From Castanea sativa (taxonomy: Eukaryota; Streptophyta; Magnoliopsida; Fagales; Fagaceae), in NCBI RefSeq assembly GCF_040712315.1, contig NC_134015.1:19407614-19471613 (forward strand): DNA of 64,000 bases, read 5' to 3'. Numbering within the stretch: the first letter of the stretch is position 1; each line of letters begins with the position of its first letter. The position numbers and the translations under genes are program-made. The notes beneath the pieces were generated by a model. The model saw nothing but the letters and a program-made list of their open reading frames with translations. It ran no database searches and had not been told where the DNA came from. Below, in pieces: positions 21,286 through 31,581 of this stretch.

Positions 21286-23484
21286 TAAGTACAAATACAA
21301 GTTTTCTCCCTCTTTGGATGGGCTTAAGAGGGGTGGATTGCTCAAGTAGCACTTGAGTTCCTGGAAAGCTGCCTCACACTCGTTCGTCCATGTGAAGGCT
21401 TGTTTCAGAGTTTTGAAGAAGGGCAGGCATTTATCCATCGCTTTCGAGATGAACCTGTTGAGCGCTACTATCCTCCTTGTGAGCTTCTGGACTTCCTTCA
21501 TGGTCTTGGGGGACGTCATCTCCAGAATAGCTCGCACCTTTTCTGGGTTCGCTTCTATTCCCCTCTGGGACACCATGAACCCTAAGAACTTCCCTGATGC
21601 CACCCCAAAGGTGCATTTATTGGGGTTTAACTTCATTTGATATTGCCTGAGTGTTGTGAATGTCTCTTGGAGATCGTGAGCAGACTCTTCTTTGCTTTTG
21701 ACGAGCATGTTCCTCCCGATCTACTAACTGAACATTTTGTTCATTAACCTTTGGTAGGTTGCTCCGGCATTTTTCAGCTCGAAAGGCATCACCTTGTAGC
21801 AGTAGAGCCCCTGGCTTGTAATGAACGTAGTTTTCTCTTGATCTTCTTCCGCCATTTTTATTTGGTTTTACCCCAAGAACGCGTCCATAAAGGTGAGGAG
21901 CTTATGTCCTACCGTGGAATCCACCAACTGGTTTATTCTTGGCAGGGGAAAGCTGTCCTTTGGGCAGGCCTTGTTCAGGTCCATGAAGTCCTCGCACATC
22001 CTCCATTTCCCATTTGCTTTCTTTATAAGGACGGCGTTGGCCAGCCAGTCCGGGTAGTAGACCTCACGGATGAAGCCCGCCATTAGTAGTTTATTTACCT
22101 CATCCATGATAGCTTGGTTCTGTTCTAGAGTGAACACTCGTCGTCTCTGCTGGACGGGCTTTTTCTCGGGGTTAACATTTAACTTGTGCTTGATGATCTT
22201 TGTGGATATGCCTGGCATGTCCTCTGTGGATATGCTTGGCATCACCTTGTAGCAGTAGAGCCCCTGGCTTGTAATGAACGTAGTTTTCTCTTGATCTTCT
22301 TCTGCCATTTTTATTTGGTTGTAACCCAAGAACGCGTCCATAAAGGTGAGGAGCTTATGTCCTACCGTGGAATCCACCAGCTGGTTTATTCTTGGCAGGG
22401 GAAAGCTGTCCTTTGGGCAGGCCTTGTTCAGGTCTATGAAGTCCACGCACATCCTCCATTTCCCATTTTCTTTCTTTATAAGGACGACGTTGGCTAGCCA
22501 GTCCGGGTAGTAGACCTCGCAGATGAAGCCCGCCGTTAGTAGTTTATTTACCTCATCCATGATAGCTTGGTTCCGTTCTAGAGTGAACACTCGTCGTCTC
22601 TGCTGGACGGGCTTTTTCTCGGGGTTAACATTTAACTTGTGCTTGATGATCTCTGTGGATATGCCTGGCATGTCCTCGTGACTCCAAGCGAAGATGTCCA
22701 GGTTCTCCTTAAGGAATCGGACTAGTTTCTTCTTCATGTCTGCACTCATGGTCGTCCCTATTCTCGTGGTCTTTATTGGTTTTTTGTCTACCAGCTCCAC
22801 GGTCTCGAGGGCTTCCACCTTCTCCTCTTCTTTCTCCTCAATCATCCATGTATGGTTTTCCTTTATAGCCAACACTGCTTGGTAGCACTCTCTAGCCAGT
22901 ACTTGATTTGCTTTTACTTCACCTACACCATTTTCCGTTGGAAATTTTACCTTTAGGCAATAGGTGGACGTGGCTGCCTTCCAGTGGTTAAGTGTGGGCC
23001 TCCCATTGATCACATTGTATGAAGGACAATCTACCACAAGGAAGTCCAACTGACGAGTCAATTGTTGCGGATAAGCCCCCATAGTGACCGTCAATGTCAC
23101 TATGCCTGCAAGATAGATGATGTCTGTGGAGCTGCCATTATCTACAAAGATTCTCCTAGTGTTGAACCCTTCTATCATTAGCATTATGACCAAGGGGTCG
23201 TCATGTGGCTGTTTCACTCCTCTGGCGTCTTTTTCCGAGAAAAACATATCCCTGTCTTTTCGTCCTTGCTTCAAGGGTGGTGTCCTATGAATGCTGTTCA
23301 CCTACCTTTGATATGATTTCTTGAGAGATCTGAATGATCCCCCTGTCGATGGTCCTCCTGTGATCGTCTTTACCTCCCCAATCACACTTGCTGGTCGTTG
23401 AGATGCGTGATCTTCGTCTCTTGGAGAGGCTTCACATTTATCCTTGTCATCGTCCCTGGACCTGCTGGGTTCTCCCTTTTTCAT
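21235..23484 (-). pseudogene. Ty3/gypsy pol fragment, antisense to the adjoining gag (gag tail, protease, RT)
   Basis: Minus strand order: a charged gag tail (23484-23302), aspartic protease with [12 protein letters not shown] (about 23150), RT with [20 protein letters not shown] (about 22450), and the RT end/RNase H start (LNPNKCTFGVASGKFLGFMV, LYLYLAVSA). About 25 codons expected after the protease site are absent. The first half of RT is duplicated in frame (separate entry). After the RT region two stops (TAGTAG, about 21720) occur, and the segment GRNM-LVKSK lacks the EVYVDD block that carries the catalytic aspartates. Truncated at the left at the junction with gag and at the right near 23490. 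No LTR attached. Confidence 0.9.
21785..22690 (-). repeat. in-frame tandem duplication of 453-bp period in gypsy RT
   Basis: GGCATCACCTTGTAGCAGTA starts at 21785 and again at 22238, and the two units stay alike for about 440 bases (to about 22223 and 22676), joined by a short GTGGATATG-containing filler. The period is 151 codons, so the frame stays open across the junction and one 477-codon frame carries two RT N-terminal halves. The copies differ at about ten bases, so the duplication is not brand new. Confidence 0.9.
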
Positions 23485-23489
23485 AGTCT

Positions 23490-23798
23490 AAACAAACTTT
23501 CAAGACAGCATCTAAGCTCTAAATTTTGGGGACAATGCCTAAATTCCAAATTTCTATGTATGTACAACCATAAAAACATGTTTTCCTTTAGTTTCCTTAT
23601 TAATGGGTTAAGATATTTCTCTACTCTTCAGTAAAACTTATTTTAATGCATCAGAATCACATAGTGTTAAGCTTGCTAATAAATAAGAAACAACCACACA
23701 ATTGACAAGTTAAATAGAAAAATTGCAGAACAGACCTTAGAATTCCTAGTCTCCTAAGCAGTGTAACTAACAAAACATTGTAAAAAGTGATTGCAAAG
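23490..23798. other. spacer, no gene seen
   Basis: AT-rich DNA that continues beyond the hAT element at 24369. No coding similarity that I can support. Confidence 0.4.
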
Positions 23799-24368
23799 CA
23801 CTGGCGGAGCCAGAGGGGGGCGAGGGGGGGCACCTGCCCCCCCTGACTCCTAATTTTTTTTTTTTTTTTTGGTATTAGTAGTCACATGGAGGAAAAAAAA
23901 AAAAAAAAAAAAACTTCTACTTGTTGAAACTTGAAAGTGACCAAACCACCTATTTCACTAATTTTTTTATTTTTATTTTATATCATTATTTACACAATTT
24001 TTAATATTTATGATACTTTTCACAGCATTTTATCTTTGAATGATGCTAGAGATATTATACATTTTACTACTTATATCTTACAAATTGGCATGTTATCAAT
24101 CACAAAAAATAATTTCAAACATTTATTCATTATATTTTTTAAGTAACACTAATTACATTTTTACTCCATCAGTTTGTAAATTTTTTAGTAGTTATGAATT
24201 GGTTGTTTTTGTTTATTTATTTTAATAATATGAAATATATTCATATTTGCTTACAATCGTTTATTTATTTTGTTATTATTGTTGATTAATGTTTTTTAGA
24301 TAAATTTTATTTTTAATATCGTCTTTTAATTTTGCCCCCTCTAGACTAAAATCCTAGCTCCGCCACTG
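23799..24368. mobile_element. non-autonomous hAT element (570 bp)
   Basis: Perfect 8-bp target duplication TTGCAAAG at 23791-23798 and 24369-24376. Terminal inverted repeats CACTGGCGGAGCCAG and, read inward from the right, CAGTGGCGGAGCTAG. An 8-bp duplication with short TIRs is the hAT signature. The subterminal part has G-rich (GGGGGGCGAGGGGGG) and C-rich blocks, and the inside is AT-rich without transposase. Confidence 0.93.
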
Positions 24369-24376
24369 TTGCAAAG

Positions 24377-25250
24377 AGCAACAAAACTGAAGTTTGATAG
24401 TGCTGTGAAAGGAAACTTTTCTCAGAAGTTGACTTTGAGTTTGTGGAAGAACTGGATTTCAAGGAAAGCCACCAACACTGAATTTCGAAACAACTTAAAC
24501 AATAAATAAATAAAATGCTTAAAAATATGAGAATCACATGATAAAGAAAAAGGTAGAACACACCAAAACTAGCATTTGAGATCATGCAGAAAAAATAAGG
24601 AACTCTTACATGCAAAAATATTCAAATTTTAAAAATTAACAATCAATAAAATAATTATTTATCACATGAAAAATACTTAAAACAGCAAGTAGAGTTCTGA
24701 TTCATGATGCAAAAAGCTTACCAAACTGCACGCAAACAAAAAAGTATGATATGCTTACAACATCAGAAAATAAGCCTTCACAGTTCACACAATGCAGTAG
24801 GGGAAGAGGCTGAACAAGCCTATTGAAATGTCTTCGTTCAGAAATTTTTTTGATTGAAGCTGTCTAATGAGTCAAGAAGCACCTGATGAAAGCTATTGGA
24901 AAGAAATTTTTTTGGAGAGACAATAATAATACTAGGATTTGCATTGATAAAGAAGCATAATGGTCTTCGTATCCAAAGACATTATTCTGATTATTAAAAT
25001 GAAAAAAGAACTGCCAAGTCAAATTATACACTGCTGTGTGCTTTTTCATTTTTTGCCCAGGCTTAGCAGCTATTATTACTGATCTATTTGCCCCTATATT
25101 TGTCACACCCTAGACTTCTGAGATGATGGATGTAATATTTTAGGACAGATGGAAAAAGGCTTATAACACTAGCATTTTGCTTGTTTACACTGTTAGACAC
25201 CTACAAGAAAATTCCTTGCCAAGACCTTATATGATTGCACCGCACGGATC
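24377..25250. other. spacer, possible remnants only
   Basis: Two minus-strand open frames (24346-24615 and 24864-25106) are hydrophobic or compositionally plain with no domain that I recognise. Not called as genes. Confidence 0.4.
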
Positions 25251-26304
25251 TTAATTTTTCCAAAATACCCCCGACTTCTAAAATAACCAAAATACCCCCG
25301 ATTTCTCTAACATTACCAAATATGCTCAAAAACCACTAAAATAACCAAAATATACCCAAAATCTCTAAAATAAGAAAAATACCAATGAAACCTTTAAAAT
25401 GACCAAAATACCTCCGATATCTCCAAAATCACCAAATATGCTTAAAAACCACTAAAATGACCAAAATATCCCCAAAACCTAAAAAATTACCAGAATACCC
25501 CCAAAACCTAAAAATGACCAAAATACCCCCTAAACCAAAAAAAAAAAAAGACCGAAATACTTCTAAAACCTTAAAATTACCAAAAATACCCCCGAAACCT
25601 AAAAGATGACCAAAACACCTCCGAAACCTAGAAAATGGCTAAAATACCCTCAGAACCTGAAAAATTACCAAATTACCTCGTAACCTAAAAAATGATCGAA
25701 ATACCCCCGAAACCTAAAAAATTACCAAAATACTCCCTAAACTTAAAAATGACCGAAATACCCTGAAACCAAAAAAAATGACTAAAATACCCCCCTTGAA
25801 ACCGAAAAAATGATCAAAATACCCCCCAAAAACTTATAAAATGACCAAAATAGCCACAAAACCTAAAAATTACCAAAATACACCCTAAACTTAAAAAATT
25901 ACCAAAATACTCCCAAAACCTAAAAAATTACCGAAATACCTCCGAAACTTAATAAATGACTGAAATGCCCTCCAAACCTAAAAAATTACCAAAACCCTAA
26001 AACCTAAAAAATGATTGAAATACCTCAAAACCTAAAAAATGACCGAAATACCTCAAAACCTAAAAAAATGACCGAAATACCCCCAAAACCTAGAAAAATG
26101 ACCAAAATACACCCTAAACCTAAAAATTACCAAAATAAACCCTAAACCTAAAAAATTACCAAAATACTCCCTAAACCTAAAAAATGACCGAAATACCTCT
26201 GAAACCTAAAAAATGACTAAAATATCCCTAAAACCTAAAAAATTACCAAAACACTCTGAAACCTAAAAAATGATCATAATGACCAAATTAACCTCAAAAC
26301 ATAA

Positions 26305-26428
<124 letters not shown>

Positions 26429-26695
26429 GATACAAACTCCTAAAACCTAAATTATGACCAAAATACCCCTAAACATGTAAGATGACGAAAATACACCTGA
26501 AACATCTAAAATTACCAAAGTAGAGGTTTGGGTTATTTTGGATGTTTTGAGGATATTTTTGACAAACTAAAGGTTCTAAGAGTATTTCAGTCATTTTATA
26601 GGTTTCAAGGGAATTTTGGTTATTTTTTAGGTTTCAAGGGAATTTCAGTAATTTTTTAGGTTTCAGGGTTATTTCGATCATTTTTTAGATTCTAA

Positions 26696-27129
26696 GGGTA
26701 TGTTTGGTAATTGTTTTTTCCTCTTATTTTCTATTTTCAAAAACAATTTTCTATTTTTTAGACTAAAATACTTGTTTGATAACCCAAAATATACAGAAAA
26801 CAAAAACTGTTCTCAAATCTCAATTTGTGAAGGAAACTAAAAACAACCTTTTATATGTTTTCAATTTCTAATTTTCAAAAGTCAATGAAAACACACATTT
26901 AATTTAATAAATCTATCTCATTTAATGAGTTAGCATTAGAGTTCAAATGCTAGTAACAACATATTTTAGTATTTTCTATTTTTTTCTTCAAAAAACAATT
27001 TTTTTTTTTTTAATTTCAACTAACCAAATATGTTTTTGATTTCAAAAATCCAAGAAAATTGTTTTTTCTTTATATTCCCAAAAACAAATTTTTGCAAATA
27101 GAAAACAAAAACTGTTACCAAACATAACC
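26696..27129. mobile_element. Tourist-type (PIF/Harbinger) MITE, 434 bp
   Basis: TAA target duplication at 26693-26695 and 27130-27132. TIRs GGGTATGTTTGGTAATTG and, from the right, GGTTATGTTTGGTAACAG. The inside is AT-rich with subterminal TTTTCTATTTTC blocks in inverted arrangement. It interrupts the right arm of the minisatellite, so it is younger than the array. Confidence 0.88.
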
Positions 27130-27626
27130 TAAGGGTGTTCCAGTAATTTTTTAGGTTACGAGGTCATTTCTATCATCTTTTAGGTTTTAGGGGTATTTCA
27201 ATAATTTTTAGATTTTTTTGTTATTTCGGTAAATTTCTAGGTTTCAGATGTATTTTGGTAATTTTTAAGTTTTGGGGTATTTTGGTAATCTTTTAGGTTT
27301 CAAGGGTATTTTGGTCGTTTTGGGGGTATTTTGGTCATTTATAGGTTTCGGGGTATTTTAGTCATTTTTGTTTTGTTTTTGGGGGTATTTTTGTCATTTT
27401 TGGGTTTCAGAGGTATTTTGGTCATTTTTTAGGTTTTGAGGGTATTTTGGTAATTTTCTTTTGTTTTGGAGGTATTTTGATCATTTCTTGGGTTTGGGGG
27501 AGGGTATTTTGGTAATTTTTAGGTTTCGTGAGTATTTTGGTCATTTTTTGAGTTTTGGGGGTATTTTTATCAATTTTGCATTTTGGGGGTATTTTGGTTA
27601 TTTTTAGGTTTTTGGGGTATTTTGGT

Positions 27627-27796
27627 CATTTTTTGGGTTTTTGGGGTATTTTGGTCATTTTTAGGTTTTAGAGGTATTGTGGTCATTTTTAGGTTTTGGG
27701 GGTATTTTGGTCATTTTTTGGGTTTTTGGGGTATTTTGGTCATTTTTAGGTTTTAGAGGTATTGTGGTCATTTTTAGGTTTTGGGGGTATTTTGGT
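27627..27796. repeat. 85-bp higher-order duplication in the minisatellite
   Basis: Two adjacent 85-bp copies (27627-27711, 27712-27796), each made of three minisatellite units, appear identical by eye while neighbouring units are diverged. A recent local amplification. Confidence 0.85.
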
Positions 27797-27940
27797 CATT
27801 TTTGGGTTTGGGGGTATTTTGGTTATTTTTTAGAAATTTAAATCTTATGTTGTTTATTTAAATTTTAGATGGGTTTTAGTGAGTTTATCCATTAAGACCC
27901 ATATAATTAAATAACCTAATGGGTCTTTACCCATTTAACC

Positions 27941-27943
<3 letters not shown>

Positions 27944-28029
<86 letters not shown>
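27944..28029. repeat. (TA)n microsatellite, about 43 units
   Basis: Pure TA tract. Flanks on both sides carry GGGTT/AACCC-type words (AACCTAATGGGTC, AAATGGGTTGGGTTAAG). Confidence 0.98.
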
Positions 28030-28031
<2 letters not shown>

Positions 28032-28700
28032 AGAAACCTTAACCCAAATATTCAAATGGGTTGGGTTAAGACTTATCCAAATTAGATGGGTAATGGGTGG
28101 GTTCATGAATATGGATATGAATAAAAATTGCCACCCTTAGCTTCTAACAATTTGTATCAATCTATTAGAGCCAACCACCACTCATTGAGTATGGGATCAA
28201 ATCGAGTATTGGCAAATGCAACCCTTCCATTAAAATTGTGGAATCAAGAAATATGCATTACAACAAAGAAAATTTAAGCTATTTAAAAGCGAAAGGACAT
28301 GATCTTTGCCACCATAAAGATGTTGTGTATTAAAATGTGTTTAAGCTATTTAAAAGCATCACATTAGCATTTTAGTTGCGTTGCCTCCCTCTGCATTCAC
28401 GTTGAATAAAAATGATTTTTTTTCTTTCCTGTAGGTATATTGAACAAAAATGATTTATTGAGGATTCAAGCTCAACGGCTCTCTCTCTCTCTCTCTTTCT
28501 CTCTCATATTCAATTTTTTTTTAATTTTTTTTTAAAAAATTTGGTACCTAGAAGTCTAGAACTACTCAGAGTAGTACATTTATAAATGCTTACCCAGAAA
28601 CATCCCCGCCATGTGTCCCATAAACAAGAATGCTTCTAGAAAATTGAGCACCAAAAATCAAGATTTTATTTGTTTATCAATCATTATCCTACAGAGTTAC
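28030..28700. other. spacer, no gene seen
   Basis: Contains a short CT-repeat (about 28480-28504). No supportable open frame. Confidence 0.45.
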
Positions 28701-28703
28701 TAA

Positions 28704-29077
28704 GAGGCTATTTGGATTGATGATTTTCATAACTCATAACTCAAAAATGGTAGGACCCATAGCTGAGAAGTTTGTTTGGCACCCCATAACTCTGTTTCCA
28801 GTTTTTGGTTTCCATCACTCAATTCTATAATTTTTGAGTTATGAGTTATGGAAACTGAAAACACATTTTAGGTGTTTTCAGTTTCCATAACTCTGTTTTC
28901 AATGGCATTTTCGTAAATATATTCACACGGTGGCCCCCATTATCTGTGTCCTGTCTCATCCATCATCAGACCATCTCTTTTCTTTTTTTTTTTTTTCCTC
29001 TTCCTCTTCTCTTCCCAAGCAACTCTCTGCTCTCCATACCCATCTGCCGCCCATCCTTTAGACCATCTCAGATCATC

Positions 29078-29109
<32 letters not shown>

Positions 29110-30042
29110 GTGGTTCTTCATCACAGAAGGTATTTTAGTCTTTGCTGCACTCCATGACCGGGTAAGGATGGGTTTGGATTTGATTTGGGGTTTCAAAATA
29201 CAAACATGAATGGGTTTCAAAATACCCATTCCTTGTACACGGCGGTTAGGGCTTTGGTGGCGGTGTCCCAGCCAAGACCGTGGACAAAGATCTTGCGGTG
29301 GGCCGGGTCCTCATCCGCCACCTTTCGGATCCGATCCACCACATCACGGTGCTGGCTCGTATTGTCTCGTCATATCGGCTCGTTGCTGGTGGTGTTGTTT
29401 GAGTTTCGGGTTGAATCGATTTTGAATCAATTTGAGTTCGGTGTTGAAGGACGGTTTGAATTTCGGTCTTGAATCGGTGGGTTGCTTGCCAGTTTGGGTG
29501 TGGGTTTTTTCTAGGTTTGGTGAGTGGTGGTGGTGGTGTGGGTTTTTTCTGATTCATTCTTTTTTCTTTTTTTCCATTCCTTTTCACTGGGTTTCTGGGC
29601 TTGGGTTTTTTTTTTTTTTTCCTTTTCACTGGGTTTCCATTTTTTTTCTCGATTTCATCGAGGTTGTCTCCGCTGTTGATGTTGCTATTGTGGCTGTGGT
29701 GGGTTGTAGCGGCAGCTGTGGCGGTGGTTGTTGTGATGGTTTTTCATTGTGTTAACATGGATGAAAAGAAAAGCTGAGAAAACAGGGGAAAACTAAGAAA
29801 AAAGCAGAGATAAATGAAGGGGAGAGGCAGGGGAAAAAGAAAAAGAAAAAGCAAAAAAGAGAGAGAGAGAGAGAGAGAGAGAAAAGTCAACTGACATTAG
29901 GTCAGTGTATGGGGCCCACAAATAGTTGAAAAATATTGAGTGATGACAAGTTAAGTGATGATGCCGAACGGGTGTGGTATTTTAAGTGATGAGTGATGAG
30001 TGACAAAAATTGAGTGATAAAAAAAAGCATCCAAATAAGCCC
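28704..30042. mobile_element. PIF/Harbinger-like non-autonomous element with captured gene DNA (1,339 bp)
   Basis: TAA at 28701-28703 and 30043-30045. Ends GAGGCTATTTGGATTG and, from the right, GGGCTTATTTGGATGC. Subterminal regions carry related words (ACTCATAACTCAAAAAT / GTGATGAGTGACAAAAATTG). Inside are a T-run (29081-29109), GC-rich gene-derived DNA with a UBA2-like RRM fragment and a (GA)n tract (about 29859-29882). No transposase. The TIRs are short and imperfect, so the ends are probable, not certain. Confidence 0.7.
29227..29370 (-). pseudogene. captured fragment of a UBP1-associated (UBA2-type) RRM protein
   Basis: On the minus strand the frame reads HRDVVDRIRKVADEDP followed by AHRKIFVHGLGWDTATKALT and AVYKEW. 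This matches, from memory of the family, the region just before and at the start of the first RNA-recognition motif of plant UBA2 hnRNP-like proteins (RKIFVHGLGW is RNP2-like). About 48 codons remain; a stop lies directly upstream in frame (near 29375) and similarity ends at KEW followed by a stop. The rest of the protein is absent. It lies inside the element at 28704-30042, so it is a transduplicated fragment, not a gene. Confidence 0.75.
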
Positions 30043-30393
30043 TAAATTACACTAAGGGAATCTGGTCGCTCCTTTACCTATTTATTCTTCCAGCAAAAAA
30101 AAAAATTACACATAGATTGCAGCACAAATGCATAATTAGGCAAACTATAGGTGTTTCATCACAATTCAATTTTAAGCCTAATTTCTTCGCAATTCAATTT
30201 TTCTTTCCCCAAAGCATAATAAGAAAATGTAAGTCAAAATGAAACCTATTGGCACAATAAAACTGTATATAAGGAACAATATTAACAGAAGGAAGGAAAA
30301 GAAAATTGAGCACCTAGTTTCCCTTGACATTCATTTAGGGTGCCTAAAGTATCGCTGTATTAGTGGAATGGCATTAGCTTATAGAGCCTCTCT

Positions 30394-30546
30394 AGTGCTA
30401 CATAAAGTGGCACAACAAATGCCACAACTCGCCCATGGGGCGAGTTGTGGTGGTGTAGGGGTGTCCCCACATGAACCCTCTACCAACCACAACTCGCCAC
30501 ATGGGCGAGTTGTGGCATTTGTTGTACCACTTTATGTGGCACAAGA
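30394..30546. mobile_element. hairpin MITE (about 150 bp)
   Basis: Left arm GTGCTACATAAAGTGGCACA and right arm, read from the other strand, GTGCCACATAAAGTGGTACA, continuing in near-perfect complementarity for about 65 bases. Each arm also holds a smaller palindrome CCACAACTCGCCCATG...CGAGTTGTGG. The whole unit can fold into one long stem with a loop near 30470. No clear target duplication. Could be a foldback MITE and a small-RNA precursor if transcribed. Confidence 0.85.
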
Positions 30547-30656
30547 CTTATTCTTAGCTTATATCATATCAGAACCATAAAACTTATGCTATGTTTGGAA
30601 GTTTGGAGGGAAAGGAGAGTAGAAGGGAGTAGTGGGGAGGAGAGTAGAGGGGAATA

Positions 30657-30812
30657 AGTAATTTGTTGGCCATGATTGTGGATTATGTCAGGAATGCCTA
30701 GCTGAACTGCACAATTAATTGACATGGAGTCGATGAAGCCAAGGATGTGTTTATACAAATGAGACTGAACTTGAAATAACTCATTCACTCCCTCACCATG
30801 AACATGATCCAT
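30657..30812 (-). pseudogene. 5' fragment of a plant O-methyltransferase gene
   Basis: From ATG 30812 (minus), 52 codons (MDHVHGEGVNELFQVQSHLY ... QLGIPDIIHNHGQQIT) match the N-terminal dimerisation domain of plant small-molecule O-methyltransferases of the isoflavone/resveratrol type, which use S-adenosylmethionine. The full protein would be about 350-370 residues; the SAM-binding and catalytic parts are absent. Coding similarity stops at 30657, where pyrimidine-rich foreign DNA (CCCCTCTACTCTCC-like) begins and the frame runs on to a stop at 30564. A TATA box and short 5' UTR remain upstream. A truncated pseudogene. Confidence 0.8.
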
Positions 30813-30870
30813 CTTAATGCAGATCTCTTTGTGAGCTTCTTTTTCTTCTCTATTAGTCCAGCTGCTGCTT

Positions 30871-30878
30871 CTTATATA
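30871..30878 (-). promoter_or_regulatory. TATA box of the O-methyltransferase fragment
   Basis: Minus strand TATATAAG, 59 bases upstream of the ATG, a normal spacing for a plant core promoter with a short leader. Confidence 0.6.
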
Positions 30879-30940
30879 GATGGTTGTAGATTAATTAGAT
30901 TACAGTGACTACCCAATTCATTACTGGACAAACATGAATT

Positions 30941-31128
30941 AGGGCCAAAATGGCCAAATACCACTGTTGGCTGAAATTTTTAGTAATTTATCACTATTTG
31001 TGAAATAATTAGCAATGTAACACATTTTTAAACCTCAAGTTTGTGAAACTCGAGTTCCATAAAAATAGCCACTGTGGCACCTACTAACGTGGATTTTTCT
31101 AATTAAAAAATGCCACTTGGAACTAGAG
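30941..31128. repeat. dispersed repeat, left copy (inverted relative at 46058-46249)
   Basis: Begins GGGCCAAAATGGCCAA and runs through GCCACTGTGGCA and TGCCACTTGGAACT. The minus strand of 46058-46249 gives the same order of words. Type of element unknown. Confidence 0.65.
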
Positions 31129-31581
31129 TTTTGTAAAAGCGAGGCCTCTATAAACAAAACTCGGTCTCTTTAAGTTCGAGTTAGTTAAAAATTTTAAAAT
31201 TTGAACATGGAACTTAAAGATTTAATTAATTGATAATCGAGTTTGCAAACGTCGAGTACTATGTATGATATAATTTCACAAAATGCATGGCACTCACTGT
31301 GATATATAGTCAACGCAGTTCATTGATATATTAAATTAAAATAAACATTATAAATCTTCACTATTTGCTAGTACAATAAAATATAACTGATTTTTGCAAT
31401 AGTCGTGCATTTACTTGGCCTCTGTTTTTTGATGTTACAAGAAAATGTGTGATCTTTGTCAACTTAACTGGTCAACAATGCAAAGAAAGAGTGACTCAGC
31501 TTCAATTTGATTCATGTTTCTGCAAATCCTTATCTGGGTTTGTTCGAAATTTGATAATGAAACTTTCAGTTTTGTTTAATA
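31129..31581. other. AT-rich spacer, no gene seen
   Basis: No supportable feature up to the Helitron end. Confidence 0.4.

Noticed and set aside
25255..26300. Possible interstitial telomere repeat (CCCTAAA-like words)
   Set aside because: Words such as CCTAAACCTAAA occur, but the unit is about 29 bases with ATGACCAAAATACC; no run of true CCCTAAA.
28946..29755. Several 70-127-codon frames with Phe- or Lys-rich runs
   Set aside because: Homopolymer-driven; the only coding-like segment here is the minus-strand UBA2-like piece, in a different frame.
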